A stretch of 64,000 nucleotides of DNA from Bacteroidota bacterium (GCA_023417785.1 JAEZEH010000096.1:1-64000), one strand, 5' to 3'; numbered from the stretch's first letter, positions 51,510 to 60,292 are shown. Numbers and translations are program-made. The notes: a model not told the origin generated them from the sequence alone.

Positions 51510-51631
51510 TGGTGGAATACCTGATTGATATCAAAGGCCTTTCATATGATGAAATCCTCTCTTCCCACAGAACCGAAGACGACGTCTTCAATGACATGCT
51601 GCGCTGGTCGGAGCAGCGACGGGGGGATTAA
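51509..51631 (+). pseudogene. C-terminal fragment of the zincin-like gene in a shifted frame
   Basis: The 40-codon frame (ATG 51509, stop 51629-51631) overlaps the preceding stop as TGATG. Read with the codons just before it (KGRLMVEYLIDIKGLSYDEI), it resembles the G-x-x-x-x-x-Y-L-x-x-x-x-G-x-x-x-I-L segment that follows the EGxxEY motif in MA-clan peptidases. A missing base in the AAAGGG run at 51498-51502 would explain it. Its end overlaps the convergent dnaE2-like gene by a few bases. Confidence 0.55.
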
Positions 51632-54600
51632 CTATCGGTCCAGACCGCGGGCTCAGTTTGAGTTTGCCGCACCTGGTAATTGTTCTCACGCATGAATTCA
51701 TCGGCTCGCTTGTTAACCAGCGGAAGTTTGGTGAGCCATGTCACCTCGATTGCAGGCACGCCGAATTCCTCGATAACTTTTCCCTTGATTGAATAGAAGC
51801 CCCGCCCGCGCAGCGGAAATCTTTTGAGGATATTCGGGAAATGAACTGTGTCGAACACTTCACCCTGGTGATCGTAAAAAGTGCCGAAGTTCATGAGTTC
51901 CTTGCTCTTTGTTGAGGTGTCCTTCACAGTTACCATGTATCCTACGATATGAATCTGCTGGCCCACCTTGTTCATTAAATCTTTCGCCATTGTATCGCCT
52001 ATTTCAGGAGTAGCCAGCAATTCGAAAGGATCAGAAAGTGGAAACCCGAGCAATTCTATTTCGTCAAAGGCGTCTTCGACAGGCTTGCGTTCTAGCGCGG
52101 GCAGCGGAAATTCTTTCGGCTCCGTATCGAATAGTTGTGCCTTCGGTCTCCTGGAACGCGCCTGGCTGAAAAATAACATGGCTTCCCAAAGGAGGCGCTG
52201 CTTACTCTTGCCAGTGAAACGTAAAGCACCAATTCGAATCAGAATGCGAGTCTGTTCCAACGCTGCCGGTATACGCTCCAGAAAATCAGTCATGCTTTTG
52301 TATGACCCATGTCGTTGCCTTTCCTCTGCAATAGAACTGGCAATTTTTTTTTCAAGACCTTTGAGGTGAATGAATCCGATGTAAATATGATTGCCGGTCA
52401 GGGTCGTTAGATATTCACTGTGATTGATGCACGGAGCTTCAATGACGCCACCATTCATGCGAGCTTCGTGGAAATAGAATTCTGTTTTATAGTAACCACC
52501 GAAATTGTTGATTACACCCACCATGAACTCCAGTGGAAAATGCGCTTTCAAATACAGGCTTTGATAACTTTCGACGGCATAGCTCGCTGAGTGTCCTTTG
52601 GCAAAGGAGTACCCGGAGAAGCTTTCTATTTCGAACCAGACCCTTTGGGTTACGCGCTCCTCATAGCCTTTTTGACGGCAGTTCTCGAAAAACTTGTCTT
52701 TCACGCGCTGAAACTCGTAACGGGACCGGTACTTGCCCGACATTCCCCGCCTTAGAACGTCAGCTTCGGTCAGGGTGAGCCCCGCAAAATGATGCGCTAC
52801 CTTAATGACGTCTTCCTGATACACCATCACGCCATACGTTTCTTTCATCAGTTCATCCATCTTCGGATGAATGGACTGATATCTCCCACCATTTCGTTTG
52901 ATGTGAAATCTTTCGATGTACGTGCGCATCATACCTGAACTCGCTACGCCGGGACGGATAATGGAACTTGCGGCAACCAGCGTCAGGTAATCCTCACATC
53001 GGAGTTTTTTCAGTAACATCCGCATTGCAGGACTTTCGACATAAAAACATCCCATCGTTTTGCTGTTCCGAAGTAATTCTTTCACTGCCGGGTCTTCCTT
53101 GAATTCATGGAACCGATCCAGGTCAACATCAATGCCGCGATTCATTTTGATTCGCGCCACAGCCTCTTTGAGGTGGCCGAGACCTCTTTGGCTGAGAATA
53201 TCGAACTTGTAAATCCCAAGATCTTCGGCGGCGTGCATTTCGAATTGTGAAACAGGAAAACCTTTCGGCGGATAGTCGGTGGCGGTATAGGCGTAGATGG
53301 GTTTCTCTGTAATCAATACACCACCGGCATGGATTGATAAGTTTGACGGCAGATCCTTCATATGGTGAGCATACCGAAAGATAAGTTCTGTGATATGGTC
53401 GCGGTTTTCAAGGGTCTTCGGATTCGCAACCAGTGCATCAATCTCATCCTTCGGCAAGCCGAACACTTTGCCCAGCTCGCGTATCACGGATCGACCCTGA
53501 TAAGTGACGTGCGTTCCGAGAAGACTGACATGGTCATGGCCATATCGTTCGAACAAATAGCGGTATATCGCGTCGCGGTTATCCCACGAAAAATCGATGT
53601 CGAAATCCGGGGGGCTAGTCCGTTCCTCATTAAGAAATCGTTCAAAGTAAAGGTTAAGCTCAATCGGGTCGACGTTCGTGATGCCCAGGCAATAGGCTAC
53701 CACGCTATTAGCACCACTTCCGCGACCCACATAAGCAAATCCTTTGCGGTTCGCAAATTGGATCAGATCGAAGGCAACCAGATAGTAACCGCAAAAGTCC
53801 TTCTGTTTGATAATCCGGAGTTCGCGATCAAATCGTTCTCTGAGAAATTCATCGGATGCATCATATCGTTTTTGAAATCCCTCCCATGCCCGTGTAACCA
53901 GATAATCCCAGTCCGATTCACGTGAACCGGTGACATTCTTTTTGTTTTTATCCTCGCCGAGTCGGATGTCAAGATTACAATCTGCGAGGAGACGACGGGT
54001 ATTGTGAACGATCTGCGGATACCGCCTGAAATGATTTTCGAGTTCCTCTTCCGATAACATGATTTCATCGGGACTCGCCTGCTCGTGAACAGGAAGTTTG
54101 CTCAGCAGGGTATTGTTGGCGATTGCCCGCGAAAGTCGATGTATATTGAAATCAATCTTATCGGCGAAGGTAACGGGTTGCAGAATCACGAACTTGTCTT
54201 TGAACCGATAATAAGGTTCGTATAGCGCAAGTTGATTCAGATCCGAAATACGAAGACCGATATATTCGAACGTGCGAAGCACCTCGGGTTCGACTTTTCC
54301 GAACGGGTACACGACATAAACGTCATTGAACTCAGGTGCTTTTTTTGGAATAGCCTTCTCGCTGGCGTTGTGGTGTGACGCGAAACGATTGAGTTCCTCG
54401 AACCCACTATTGTTTCGGGCCAGCGCCACGTACAGCAATTCATTTCCGCGACGAAACTCTAGCCCTACCGCAATATCCAATCGGTATCCAGGAGTTCCGC
54501 TTCGTGTAAGCCCACCATCCACCGGTTCATTTTGCCGGCAAAGCCGAAGCATTTCAATGTATGATGCGGTGTTATTTATTTCCGTCAGCGCCAGTTTGGA

Positions 54601-54690
54601 AACGCCGCATCGTTTCGCTTGATCAAAAAGCTCTTCTACTGATAATGTTCCGTATCGGAAGCTGAGGGAGGTATGGCAATTCAGGTACAT
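51628..54690 (-). CDS. DNA polymerase III alpha-subunit paralog (DnaE2/ImuC-like, error-prone)
   Basis: The 1020-residue C-family polymerase has an N-terminal PHP domain (about 1-210; CHTSLSFRYGTLSVEELFDQ) and palm/thumb/finger domains. Features are FAYVGRGSGANSVVAYCLGI, PPDFDIDFSWDNRDAIYRYL with catalytic Asp residues, LLGTHVTYQGRSVIREL, SNLSIHAGGVLITEKPI and KGHSASYAVESYQSLYLKAH. An OB-fold region lies at about 900-1000 (IHIVGYMVTVKDTSTKS). It is shorter than replicative DnaE (about 1150-1400), and several PHP metal residues appear changed. The locus with DinB and a LexA-like repressor suggests translesion synthesis under SOS control. Confidence 0.9.
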   Translation of the reverse strand: MYLNCHTSLSFRYGTLSVEELFDQAKRCGVSKLALTEINNTASYIEMLRLCRQNEPVDGGLTRSGTPGYRLDIAVGLEFRRGNELLYVALARNNSGFEELNRFASHHNASEKAIPKKAPEFNDVYVVYPFGKVEPEVLRTFEYIGLRISDLNQLALYEPYYRFKDKFVILQPVTFADKIDFNIHRLSRAIANNTLLSKLPVHEQASPDEIMLSEEELENHFRRYPQIVHNTRRLLADCNLDIRLGEDKNKKNVTGSRESDWDYLVTRAWEGFQKRYDASDEFLRERFDRELRIIKQKDFCGYYLVAFDLIQFANRKGFAYVGRGSGANSVVAYCLGITNVDPIELNLYFERFLNEERTSPPDFDIDFSWDNRDAIYRYLFERYGHDHVSLLGTHVTYQGRSVIRELGKVFGLPKDEIDALVANPKTLENRDHITELIFRYAHHMKDLPSNLSIHAGGVLITEKPIYAYTATDYPPKGFPVSQFEMHAAEDLGIYKFDILSQRGLGHLKEAVARIKMNRGIDVDLDRFHEFKEDPAVKELLRNSKTMGCFYVESPAMRMLLKKLRCEDYLTLVAASSIIRPGVASSGMMRTYIERFHIKRNGGRYQSIHPKMDELMKETYGVMVYQEDVIKVAHHFAGLTLTEADVLRRGMSGKYRSRYEFQRVKDKFFENCRQKGYEERVTQRVWFEIESFSGYSFAKGHSASYAVESYQSLYLKAHFPLEFMVGVINNFGGYYKTEFYFHEARMNGGVIEAPCINHSEYLTTLTGNHIYIGFIHLKGLEKKIASSIAEERQRHGSYKSMTDFLERIPAALEQTRILIRIGALRFTGKSKQRLLWEAMLFFSQARSRRPKAQLFDTEPKEFPLPALERKPVEDAFDEIELLGFPLSDPFELLATPEIGDTMAKDLMNKVGQQIHIVGYMVTVKDTSTKSKELMNFGTFYDHQGEVFDTVHFPNILKRFPLRGRGFYSIKGKVIEEFGVPAIEVTWLTKLPLVNKRADEFMRENNYQVRQTQTEPAVWTDS

Positions 54691-55086
54691 TCGGTTTCTG
54701 CTTTTTCGTTCATCACATTATCCGTTCAATTCAAATGTATTCACGCGCCTGTGTATACTACCTTACAATTCAGAAGGAGCCTGCGACCAATTTTGGTTAT
54801 CCCGTTTTCTCTCGCAGATCCCGCAGATCGCACGGAAGAATACGCAGAAGAGAACCGTCTCTTGACGTTGTTTCTTCAGGCATACCCGGCGTTCCGTGAA
54901 AGAGTCATAAACCCGATTTCTCGCGGGTCCGGCAGATCGCACTGAGGAATACGCAGAAGGGGGACCGTTCTCTTGCATGGTCCTCCAGGCATACCCCGTA
55001 GTTTCAGAGAGAGAATTGGTAACCGTCTTCTCTCGCAGATCCCGCAGATCGCACTGAAGAATACACAGAATGAGTTCGCTCCTGAG
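54691..55086. other. 396-bp intergenic region between dnaE2-like and recQ genes
   Basis: The first 90 bp upstream of the polymerase gene are AT-rich and may hold its promoter, without a recognisable consensus. The rest is filled by a 110-bp tandem repeat (see 54807-55070). No gene is seen. Confidence 0.5.
54807..55070. repeat. Tandem repeat, about 110-bp unit, 2.4 copies
   Basis: A 42-43-bp core beginning TTCTCTCGCAGATCCCGCAG and ending AATACGCAGAA occurs at 54807-54849, 54917-54958 and 55028-55070 with 2-7 differences, at a period of 110-111 bp. The spacers are also related (ACCGT-CTCTTG, CAGGCATACCC). The core itself contains a smaller direct repeat (CGCAGATC twice). It is non-coding in all frames. 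It may be a dispersed intergenic repeat family or a local expansion. Confidence 0.8.
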
Positions 55087-57282
55087 CTACACGCGCATCT
55101 CGCGGGAAGCTTCCTTGTGCTTTTGCATGTCGGCGATCACCATTCGTATCTGTCCGAAACTATATTCCTCGTGGAGCTTTTGTCTTATGGTCGTCAACAT
55201 TGTAGTTCCCGAAGTTTCAATAGCCTGGCGAATCCGTTCTGCATCGGACGGTTCAAGCAGTTCATGTAACTCCAGTTTCCCGGATTGAATATAAAAGGCC
55301 AGATGGCCTTCGATCGTTGACACGGTAAGGCTCCGCAAGACCGCAATCTTTTCAACTTCATGACCACTCCTGAACATATCCAGGGATTGTTTTTTGGTGT
55401 CCGAATCGCGTTCCACTTTTTCCTTCCGCACCTTCATCGTTTTAAGATGAATCCGTGACTGAAGTGAATGTTCGGTACAATAGTCGGCGACCACCTGCCA
55501 GAAAAATCGGCCATACCTTTCTATCTTGGCTTCTCCGAACCCGGAGATCTTCCGGAAGTCGGGTTTGTTAAAAGGCAGATACGTCGCGATTTCCATAAGG
55601 GATGCATCTGAAAGAATCATATACGGAGGAACGTCCTCTTCGGCCGCGAGTCGGCGACGCACATCTTTTAATGCCAGGAGCAGGTCCTTTTCGTATTGGC
55701 CCTCATTGACAGGTTTAACCTCGGTCTTTGTCCGCGATTTCGTCAGCATAACGCGGGTGTTGCCTTTGAGTACGTCGGCACTTTTTTCTGTGAGCGTCAG
55801 CAACGGATATAACCCCCGTGTTTTTTGCAGGTACCCCCTTTCGACAAGATCACGAATGATACCATTCCATTGATCTTTGCCCATATCCGCCCCTGCGCCA
55901 TATGTTTTAAGTTGCTTATGATCTTCCGGGATCCGGGCTGAATTTGATCCCCGAAGGAAGTCAACGACGTAACCGGAGCCGTATCGTTCACCAAGACGGG
56001 AAACGGCAGACAAAACTTTCTGCGCAGGGATGGTTCCATCGTAAACATCCACCGATGTCAGACACACATCACAGTTACCGCAATGATCCGGTGCAGATTC
56101 GTCAAAATAGTTAAGCAAGAATTTTCTACGGCAGGTGGCGAGCCCTCCGTAGGATGCCATCTCCTCCAGTTTCTCCTGCGCAATCCTGGTTTGTTCCTTA
56201 TTGCCATCGACTTCAATAAATTTCTTCAGTTTAATTACGTCACCGTAGGAATAGAAAAGCAGGGCTTCGCTGTCGAGACCGTCGCGACCGGCCCGGCCCG
56301 TTTCCTGATAGTACCCCTCGATGTTTTTTGGAAGATCCATATGAACGACAAAGCGCACGTTTGACTTGTTGATTCCCATGCCAAAAGCGATAGTCGCGAC
56401 GATGATTCTTACATCATCCTTGAGAAACTTCTCCTGATTCCGGGCACGCTCCTCTTTATCGAGGCCGGCGTTGTAAGGCAGTGCCTTAAATCCGAGATCC
56501 TGAAGGTCACGTGCAATTCTCTCCGTTGATGCTCTCGACAAACAGTAGACGATTCCAGCATCATCTTTTCTCGATTCAAGAAAGTCAACCAGTTTATCGA
56601 AAGCATTCCGTTTATCCTCGACGGTGTAGCGAATATTTGCGCGATTGAAACTCGATACAAAAACCCGTGGATTTTCAAGGGCCAGCTTCTCCACGATATC
56701 CTTCCGCGTCATTTTGTCGGCGGTTGCGGTGAGCGCAATAACGGGAACGTTGGGAAGCGCTTTCTTCAGATGGGCCAGCATAAGGTACTCTGGTCTGAAA
56801 TCGTGGCCCCAGTGTGAAATACAGTGGGCCTCATCAATGGCGATCAGGCTGACGTTCATGGATAGCAGGGACTGCATCATCTGGGAAAGTGACGGATTAC
56901 TCTTTTCTCCGTCGCGTTCCTCAAAGCGTATGAGGCGTTCGGGTGCCAGATACAATAACTTAATCTGATTTTCGCGCGCCCGGGCAATGATGGTCTGTTG
57001 TTCCTGCCAGGTTTGGGACGAATTCAGATAGGCGGCTTCAATTCCATTTACGCGCAACGCATCAACCTGGTCTTTCATAAGTGCGATGAGCGGGGAGATA
57101 ACCAGAGTGATCCCTTCAAATAAAAGAGCGGGCACCTGGTAACAAAGGGATTTGCCTCCGCCTGTAGGCATGAGTACAAACGTATCCTGCTTCTCAAGAA
57201 CAGATGTAATAATTGCTTCCTGATCAAGCCGGAAAGACGCGTAACCGAATTTCTTTTGAAGTACTTCTATAGGTGTGTTCAT
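55087..57282 (-). CDS. recQ: ATP-dependent DNA helicase RecQ
   Basis: The 731-residue protein has helicase motif I VLMPTGGGKSLCYQVPALLF, motif II LIAIDEAHCISHWGHDFRPE, III VIALTATADKMTR and VI HMDLPKNIEGYYQETGRAGR. The RQC zinc cluster is in CRRKFLLNYFDE(x)nCGNCDVC, then come winged-helix (about 400-510) and HRDC (about 525-610; LPFNKPDFRKISGFGEAKIE) domains. A C-terminal helical extension (about 630-731) carries FRSGHEVEKIAVLRSLTVST, a second helix-turn-helix often seen in Bacteroidota RecQ. It is 27 bp downstream of the 2'-5' RNA ligase-like gene, so probably cotranscribed. Confidence 0.96.
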   Translation of the reverse strand: MNTPIEVLQKKFGYASFRLDQEAIITSVLEKQDTFVLMPTGGGKSLCYQVPALLFEGITLVISPLIALMKDQVDALRVNGIEAAYLNSSQTWQEQQTIIARARENQIKLLYLAPERLIRFEERDGEKSNPSLSQMMQSLLSMNVSLIAIDEAHCISHWGHDFRPEYLMLAHLKKALPNVPVIALTATADKMTRKDIVEKLALENPRVFVSSFNRANIRYTVEDKRNAFDKLVDFLESRKDDAGIVYCLSRASTERIARDLQDLGFKALPYNAGLDKEERARNQEKFLKDDVRIIVATIAFGMGINKSNVRFVVHMDLPKNIEGYYQETGRAGRDGLDSEALLFYSYGDVIKLKKFIEVDGNKEQTRIAQEKLEEMASYGGLATCRRKFLLNYFDESAPDHCGNCDVCLTSVDVYDGTIPAQKVLSAVSRLGERYGSGYVVDFLRGSNSARIPEDHKQLKTYGAGADMGKDQWNGIIRDLVERGYLQKTRGLYPLLTLTEKSADVLKGNTRVMLTKSRTKTEVKPVNEGQYEKDLLLALKDVRRRLAAEEDVPPYMILSDASLMEIATYLPFNKPDFRKISGFGEAKIERYGRFFWQVVADYCTEHSLQSRIHLKTMKVRKEKVERDSDTKKQSLDMFRSGHEVEKIAVLRSLTVSTIEGHLAFYIQSGKLELHELLEPSDAERIRQAIETSGTTMLTTIRQKLHEEYSFGQIRMVIADMQKHKEASREMRV

Positions 57283-57309
57283 GTGGCTAACGGTTTATCG
57301 ATAAGGGAT

Positions 57310-57876
57310 TTATTCGGCACCGAACATGATGTCCTTGTGATGAACCCAGGTTCGGTCGCGTTTTTCAAGTACACTGATCCGGTCGCACACGAAATGCTGG
57401 TTTCCGTAGCGCAAGCCCTTCAGGTATGGCCAGCAACGGAGAAAATCCGCTATCTCGAGGTTGCGCGCAATGGTAATATGCGGAATAAAACTATCGTCTT
57501 CTTTAACAAGTTTGCTGAATATTTCCTGGATCGGCGATTTGTAAACAATATCCATATAGATGGTCCGCTTGGATCCGTTATGGAAAACACCAAAGTCTTT
57601 CAGCAAAACATTGAATGGCTTGAATTCAGTCGCCCTGGATTCAACAAACCGGATCATTTCACGGTAATATTTGTCGTTATACTTAAAAAGAGGAATGTGC
57701 GGCTTGGATTTTTGATCGTCGAACCGGTGACCGATAAGGTAATGGATGTCATCTTTGAGAACCGACACATCGCTGAGTATGTGCCGTGGTGGGGCGATAA
57801 TGAAATACAATTCAGTCTTTTCCCTGGCAGGGCTAAGGAATGGAGGGGTCTGGAGATTTTTTGTGAATAGCGTCAT
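57310..57876 (-). CDS. 2'-5' RNA ligase / 2H phosphoesterase-family protein
   Basis: The 188-residue protein has two HxTx-like motifs about 97 residues apart: KPHIPLFKY (His-Ile-Pro-Leu) and FIPHITIARN (His-Ile-Thr-Ile). This fits the 2H fold, although the first motif is degenerate. The possible substrate is a cyclic nucleotide or an RNA 2',3'-end; the exact reaction is not clear. A 204-codon frame on the opposite strand is rejected because it lacks any motif. It is cotranscribed with recQ. Confidence 0.8.
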   Translation of the reverse strand: MTLFTKNLQTPPFLSPAREKTELYFIIAPPRHILSDVSVLKDDIHYLIGHRFDDQKSKPHIPLFKYNDKYYREMIRFVESRATEFKPFNVLLKDFGVFHNGSKRTIYMDIVYKSPIQEIFSKLVKEDDSFIPHITIARNLEIADFLRCWPYLKGLRYGNQHFVCDRISVLEKRDRTWVHHKDIMFGAE

Positions 57877-57904
57877 ATTATTATCGTTTATTTTTTTCCT
57901 TATT

Positions 57905-57912
57905 CAAACATA
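57905..57912 (-). promoter_or_regulatory. Candidate -7 element of the ligase-recQ unit
   Basis: TATGTTTG on the minus strand (CAAACATA on plus) is a perfect TAnnTTTG match. It implies a start about 22 nt before the ATG at 57876. No TTTG was found 17-23 bp upstream. Confidence 0.38.
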
Positions 57913-57963
57913 CGCCTCATTCATTGACATCCTCTGTCACATCCCGTATCACGGAGTGCGTTA

Positions 57964-59172
57964 TTAAATTTTGTTCAGCGGCCCCACGGTACCTTTGAAC
58001 AGGTTCATCTGCATTCGTACGCGGCTGTTAACGCCCAACGTGGTAGCCCTTACGAGTTTCTCAACACCGTGCCGGTGTTTGATGTGATCGATCGCCTCAT
58101 GAAGATTGATGCTTTCTTCAGTTTCATCGAACATGTTTATCTGATGATTACCGTGAACAAGTTGACTGAGCCGTACCCCTACCAACCTGATTAGCATCCT
58201 TCTGTTATATAACTTATCAAACAATTGGGTTACCGTTTTCAATAAAACCTGGTCAGACGAAGTATATGGGATATGTACCTGTTTAGTCTCGGTGTCGAAA
58301 TTGGAATAGCGAATCTTTACTGTTACGCATGAGGTTAATTTTTTTTGTTCGCGGAGCGTAAAGGCCACCTTCTCAATCATGGCTGTGAGAATGGACTTTA
58401 GTCGTTTCACATCGATCGTATCCTCATCGAAAGTGCATTCCGTTGAAATTGACTTTTGTTCGGTATGCGGAACCACGGGCGAGTCGTCAATACCATGCGC
58501 CTTGTTCCAGATAGCCCGACCATTTTTACCAAAGGCGCTGACCAGAAAACTCAAGGGCATCTCGCGAAGCGTCTTTACGGTTCGTACCCCCATATCATAA
58601 AGGAAGGCCGCCGTTTCCCTGCCTATCATTGGGATTTTATCGACAGAAAGGGGCGCAAGAAATTCCTGTTCCCCGCCAAGGGTAATTTGTTTTTCGGCAT
58701 TGGGCTTGAATTCTGCGGTTGCCACTTTTGAGACCAGTTTATTCACCGACATCGCCAGGGAGATAGGCAGAGCTGTTTCCCTGATGATTTTTCTTCTAAG
58801 CTCAGTGGCCCATTTGAAGGCTCCGAAGTATCGGTCCATCCCGCTGGCATCGACATAGAATTCATCGATGGAAGCCTTCTCGAACATTGGCGACGCATCC
58901 GCCACGATTTCGGTCACTTCATGCGAGTTCTGGCTGTAAGCTTCCATGTCGCCAGAGATCACTACCGCATCCGGACACAGTTGGAGGGCGAGATACATCG
59001 GCATCGCCGAATGCACGCCGAACATTCTTGTTTCGTAACTACATGCCGCTACCACACCTCGGCGGCTGCTTCCGCCTATTATTAAAGGCTTCCCCTTGAG
59101 CCGGGGGTTGCGTTTACACTCGACAGCTACGAAAAAGGCATCCAAATCCATGTGGATAATGTTCCGATCCAT
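57964..59172 (-). CDS. dinB: DNA polymerase IV (Y family)
   Basis: The 402-residue translesion polymerase has IHMDLDAFFVAVECKRNP with the first catalytic Asp pair, VVAACSYETRMFGVHSAMPM (nucleotide contact), EKASIDEFYVDASGM with the second catalytic Asp-Glu pair, FKPNAEKQITLGGEQEFLAP, the helix-hairpin-helix MIGRETAAFLYDMGVRTVKT, and a little-finger domain (about 250-380). The family match is DinB/ImuB-like, and the intact catalytic residues argue against an inactive ImuB. It lies next to a LexA-like repressor and near the DnaE2-like gene. Confidence 0.94.
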   Translation of the reverse strand: MDRNIIHMDLDAFFVAVECKRNPRLKGKPLIIGGSSRRGVVAACSYETRMFGVHSAMPMYLALQLCPDAVVISGDMEAYSQNSHEVTEIVADASPMFEKASIDEFYVDASGMDRYFGAFKWATELRRKIIRETALPISLAMSVNKLVSKVATAEFKPNAEKQITLGGEQEFLAPLSVDKIPMIGRETAAFLYDMGVRTVKTLREMPLSFLVSAFGKNGRAIWNKAHGIDDSPVVPHTEQKSISTECTFDEDTIDVKRLKSILTAMIEKVAFTLREQKKLTSCVTVKIRYSNFDTETKQVHIPYTSSDQVLLKTVTQLFDKLYNRRMLIRLVGVRLSQLVHGNHQINMFDETEESINLHEAIDHIKHRHGVEKLVRATTLGVNSRVRMQMNLFKGTVGPLNKI

Positions 59173-59182
59173 GAAACAAATA

Positions 59183-59231
59183 AACTAATATTTTTAGTTA
59201 TCTGTTGTATTTTTCGACTAATTTTTTTAGG
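59183..59231 (-). promoter_or_regulatory. Two ACTAA-N5-TTAG palindromes upstream of dinB
   Basis: AACTAA-TATTT-TTAGTT (59183-59199, 6-bp perfect arms) and ACTAA-TTTTT-TTAGG (59217-59231) lie 33 bp apart, 11-59 bp upstream of the dinB start. The repeated spacing on the same face of the helix would suit a dimeric repressor such as the adjacent LexA-like protein. The second copy overlaps the 3' end of a small reading frame. Confidence 0.4.
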
Positions 59232-59389
59232 TTTGAAACATCATTGCCTGATGGACTTTTAATTCGCTGTTTTTGCCATACAGTTTTTAAGACCACTGGC
59301 GGGATCATAGTTGGCTGATTACTTTTGTGATGCAGGCCGCGCGTGTCGCGGAGCATCACACCAGTGATCATTGTCTTAGGTTCTGCCAT
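59198..59389 (-). CDS. Small protein of unknown function between dinB and the lexA-like gene
   Basis: The 63-codon frame (ATG 59389) is basic and lacks a signal or membrane segment (MITGVMLRDTRGLHHKSNQP, VSNLKKLVEKYNR). It lies 25 bp upstream of dinB on the same strand and 37 bp from the divergent LexA-like gene, so it would be in the SOS operon. There is no recognisable domain, and the frame may be chance. Confidence 0.35.
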   Translation of the reverse strand: MAEPKTMITGVMLRDTRGLHHKSNQPTMIPPVVLKTVWQKQRIKSPSGNDVSNLKKLVEKYNR

Positions 59390-59401
59390 AGAAGCGAGAT
59401 A

Positions 59402-59416
59402 TTATTACTTTAATAA
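59402..59416. promoter_or_regulatory. Palindrome in the lexA-like/dinB divergent region
   Basis: TTATTA-CTT-TAATAA is a perfect 6-3-6 inverted repeat, 10 bp before the LexA-like ATG. It lies where a self-repressing operator would be expected. AT-rich palindromes are common by chance, so support is modest. Confidence 0.4.
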
Positions 59417-59426
59417 AATGTAGAAG

Positions 59427-60212
59427 ATGGCAATCGTTAACAAGAATCTAAAATTCCTGCGTGCTCAGCAGGGACTTACCCAGAAGCAACTCGCTGAGAA
59501 GCTCGGGCTGAAACAGGCTGCCGTGGGTGCCTACGAGGAAGAGCGATCAACTCCACCTTTGGCCTCCCTCATGGATATCAGCAAGATCTTCAAAGTAAAC
59601 ATCGATCTGTTAGTGAACCACGACCTGAGCCGCGTTCCCGAGAAAGAGTGGAAAGGCAAAGGGCCGTCGCGCGGGAAGGATGTCCTTGCCATAACAGTTG
59701 ATTCGAATAATCGTGAGAACGTTGAGCTTGTAACCCAGAAAGCATCAGCAGGCTATCTCGCCGGCTATGAAGATCCGCAGTTCGTTAAAGATCTTCCAAA
59801 GATCAGTTTGCCGGTATTACCGCGTAACAAAACTTTCCGCGCCTTCGAAATTCAGGGGGATTCGATGCTGCCGGTTCAGCCGGGAAGTATCATTTTCGGT
59901 GAGTACGTAGAGGACGCTACCTCAATTAAGAATGGTAAGCTTTATGTTCTGGTGACCGCAAATGATGGTATTGTCTTTAAGCGCGTATTCAACTTTGCTG
60001 CTGAAGAAGGAAAACTGTTACTCGTATCGGATAATCGTCTTTACGAACCTTACTCGGTGAACACCAGTGATGTCCTTGAGATCTGGCATGCGAAAGCCTT
60101 CTTTTCAAACCAGTTTCCCGATGTTCAGCAAAACAGCACCGTGCCTGCGGAGCAGCTTGCAATGACCATACTTGCGCTTCAGGAGGAAATACGGAGGTTG
60201 AAGAAGAAGTGA
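59427..60212 (+). CDS. LexA-like XRE-family repressor with S24 autopeptidase domain
   Basis: The 261-residue protein has an N-terminal XRE helix-turn-helix (about 5-65: LKFLRAQQGLTQKQLAEKLG, QAAVGAYEEERSTPPLASL). A self-cleavage candidate follows in SAGYLAGYE (Ala-Gly). The S24 domain (about 130-215) has the catalytic Ser in FEIQGDSMLPVQPGSIIFGE and Lys in GIVFKRVFNF. The C-terminal helical tail (LALQEEIRRLKKK) extends beyond the LexA length. Domain order matches LexA/CI-type SOS repressors with an XRE rather than winged HTH. It is divergent from dinB, as expected for the regulator of the cassette. Confidence 0.9.
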   Translation: MAIVNKNLKFLRAQQGLTQKQLAEKLGLKQAAVGAYEEERSTPPLASLMDISKIFKVNIDLLVNHDLSRVPEKEWKGKGPSRGKDVLAITVDSNNRENVELVTQKASAGYLAGYEDPQFVKDLPKISLPVLPRNKTFRAFEIQGDSMLPVQPGSIIFGEYVEDATSIKNGKLYVLVTANDGIVFKRVFNFAAEEGKLLLVSDNRLYEPYSVNTSDVLEIWHAKAFFSNQFPDVQQNSTVPAEQLAMTILALQEEIRRLKKK

Positions 60213-60292
60213 TGCAGCGTTAAACAAGTTTCTATCGACTTGGCTTTCTTGACCTCTCGGTCAGCCCTTGATCCTGTCGCTACTCTTTATCC

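Noticed and set aside
54807..55070. CRISPR array
   Set aside because: The spacers between the three cores are about 67 bp and related to each other, the cores differ, and no cas genes are nearby. It is a tandem repeat.
57256..57870. 204-codon plus-strand frame
   Set aside because: It is antisense to the 2H phosphoesterase gene, which carries two recognisable catalytic motifs; this frame has none.
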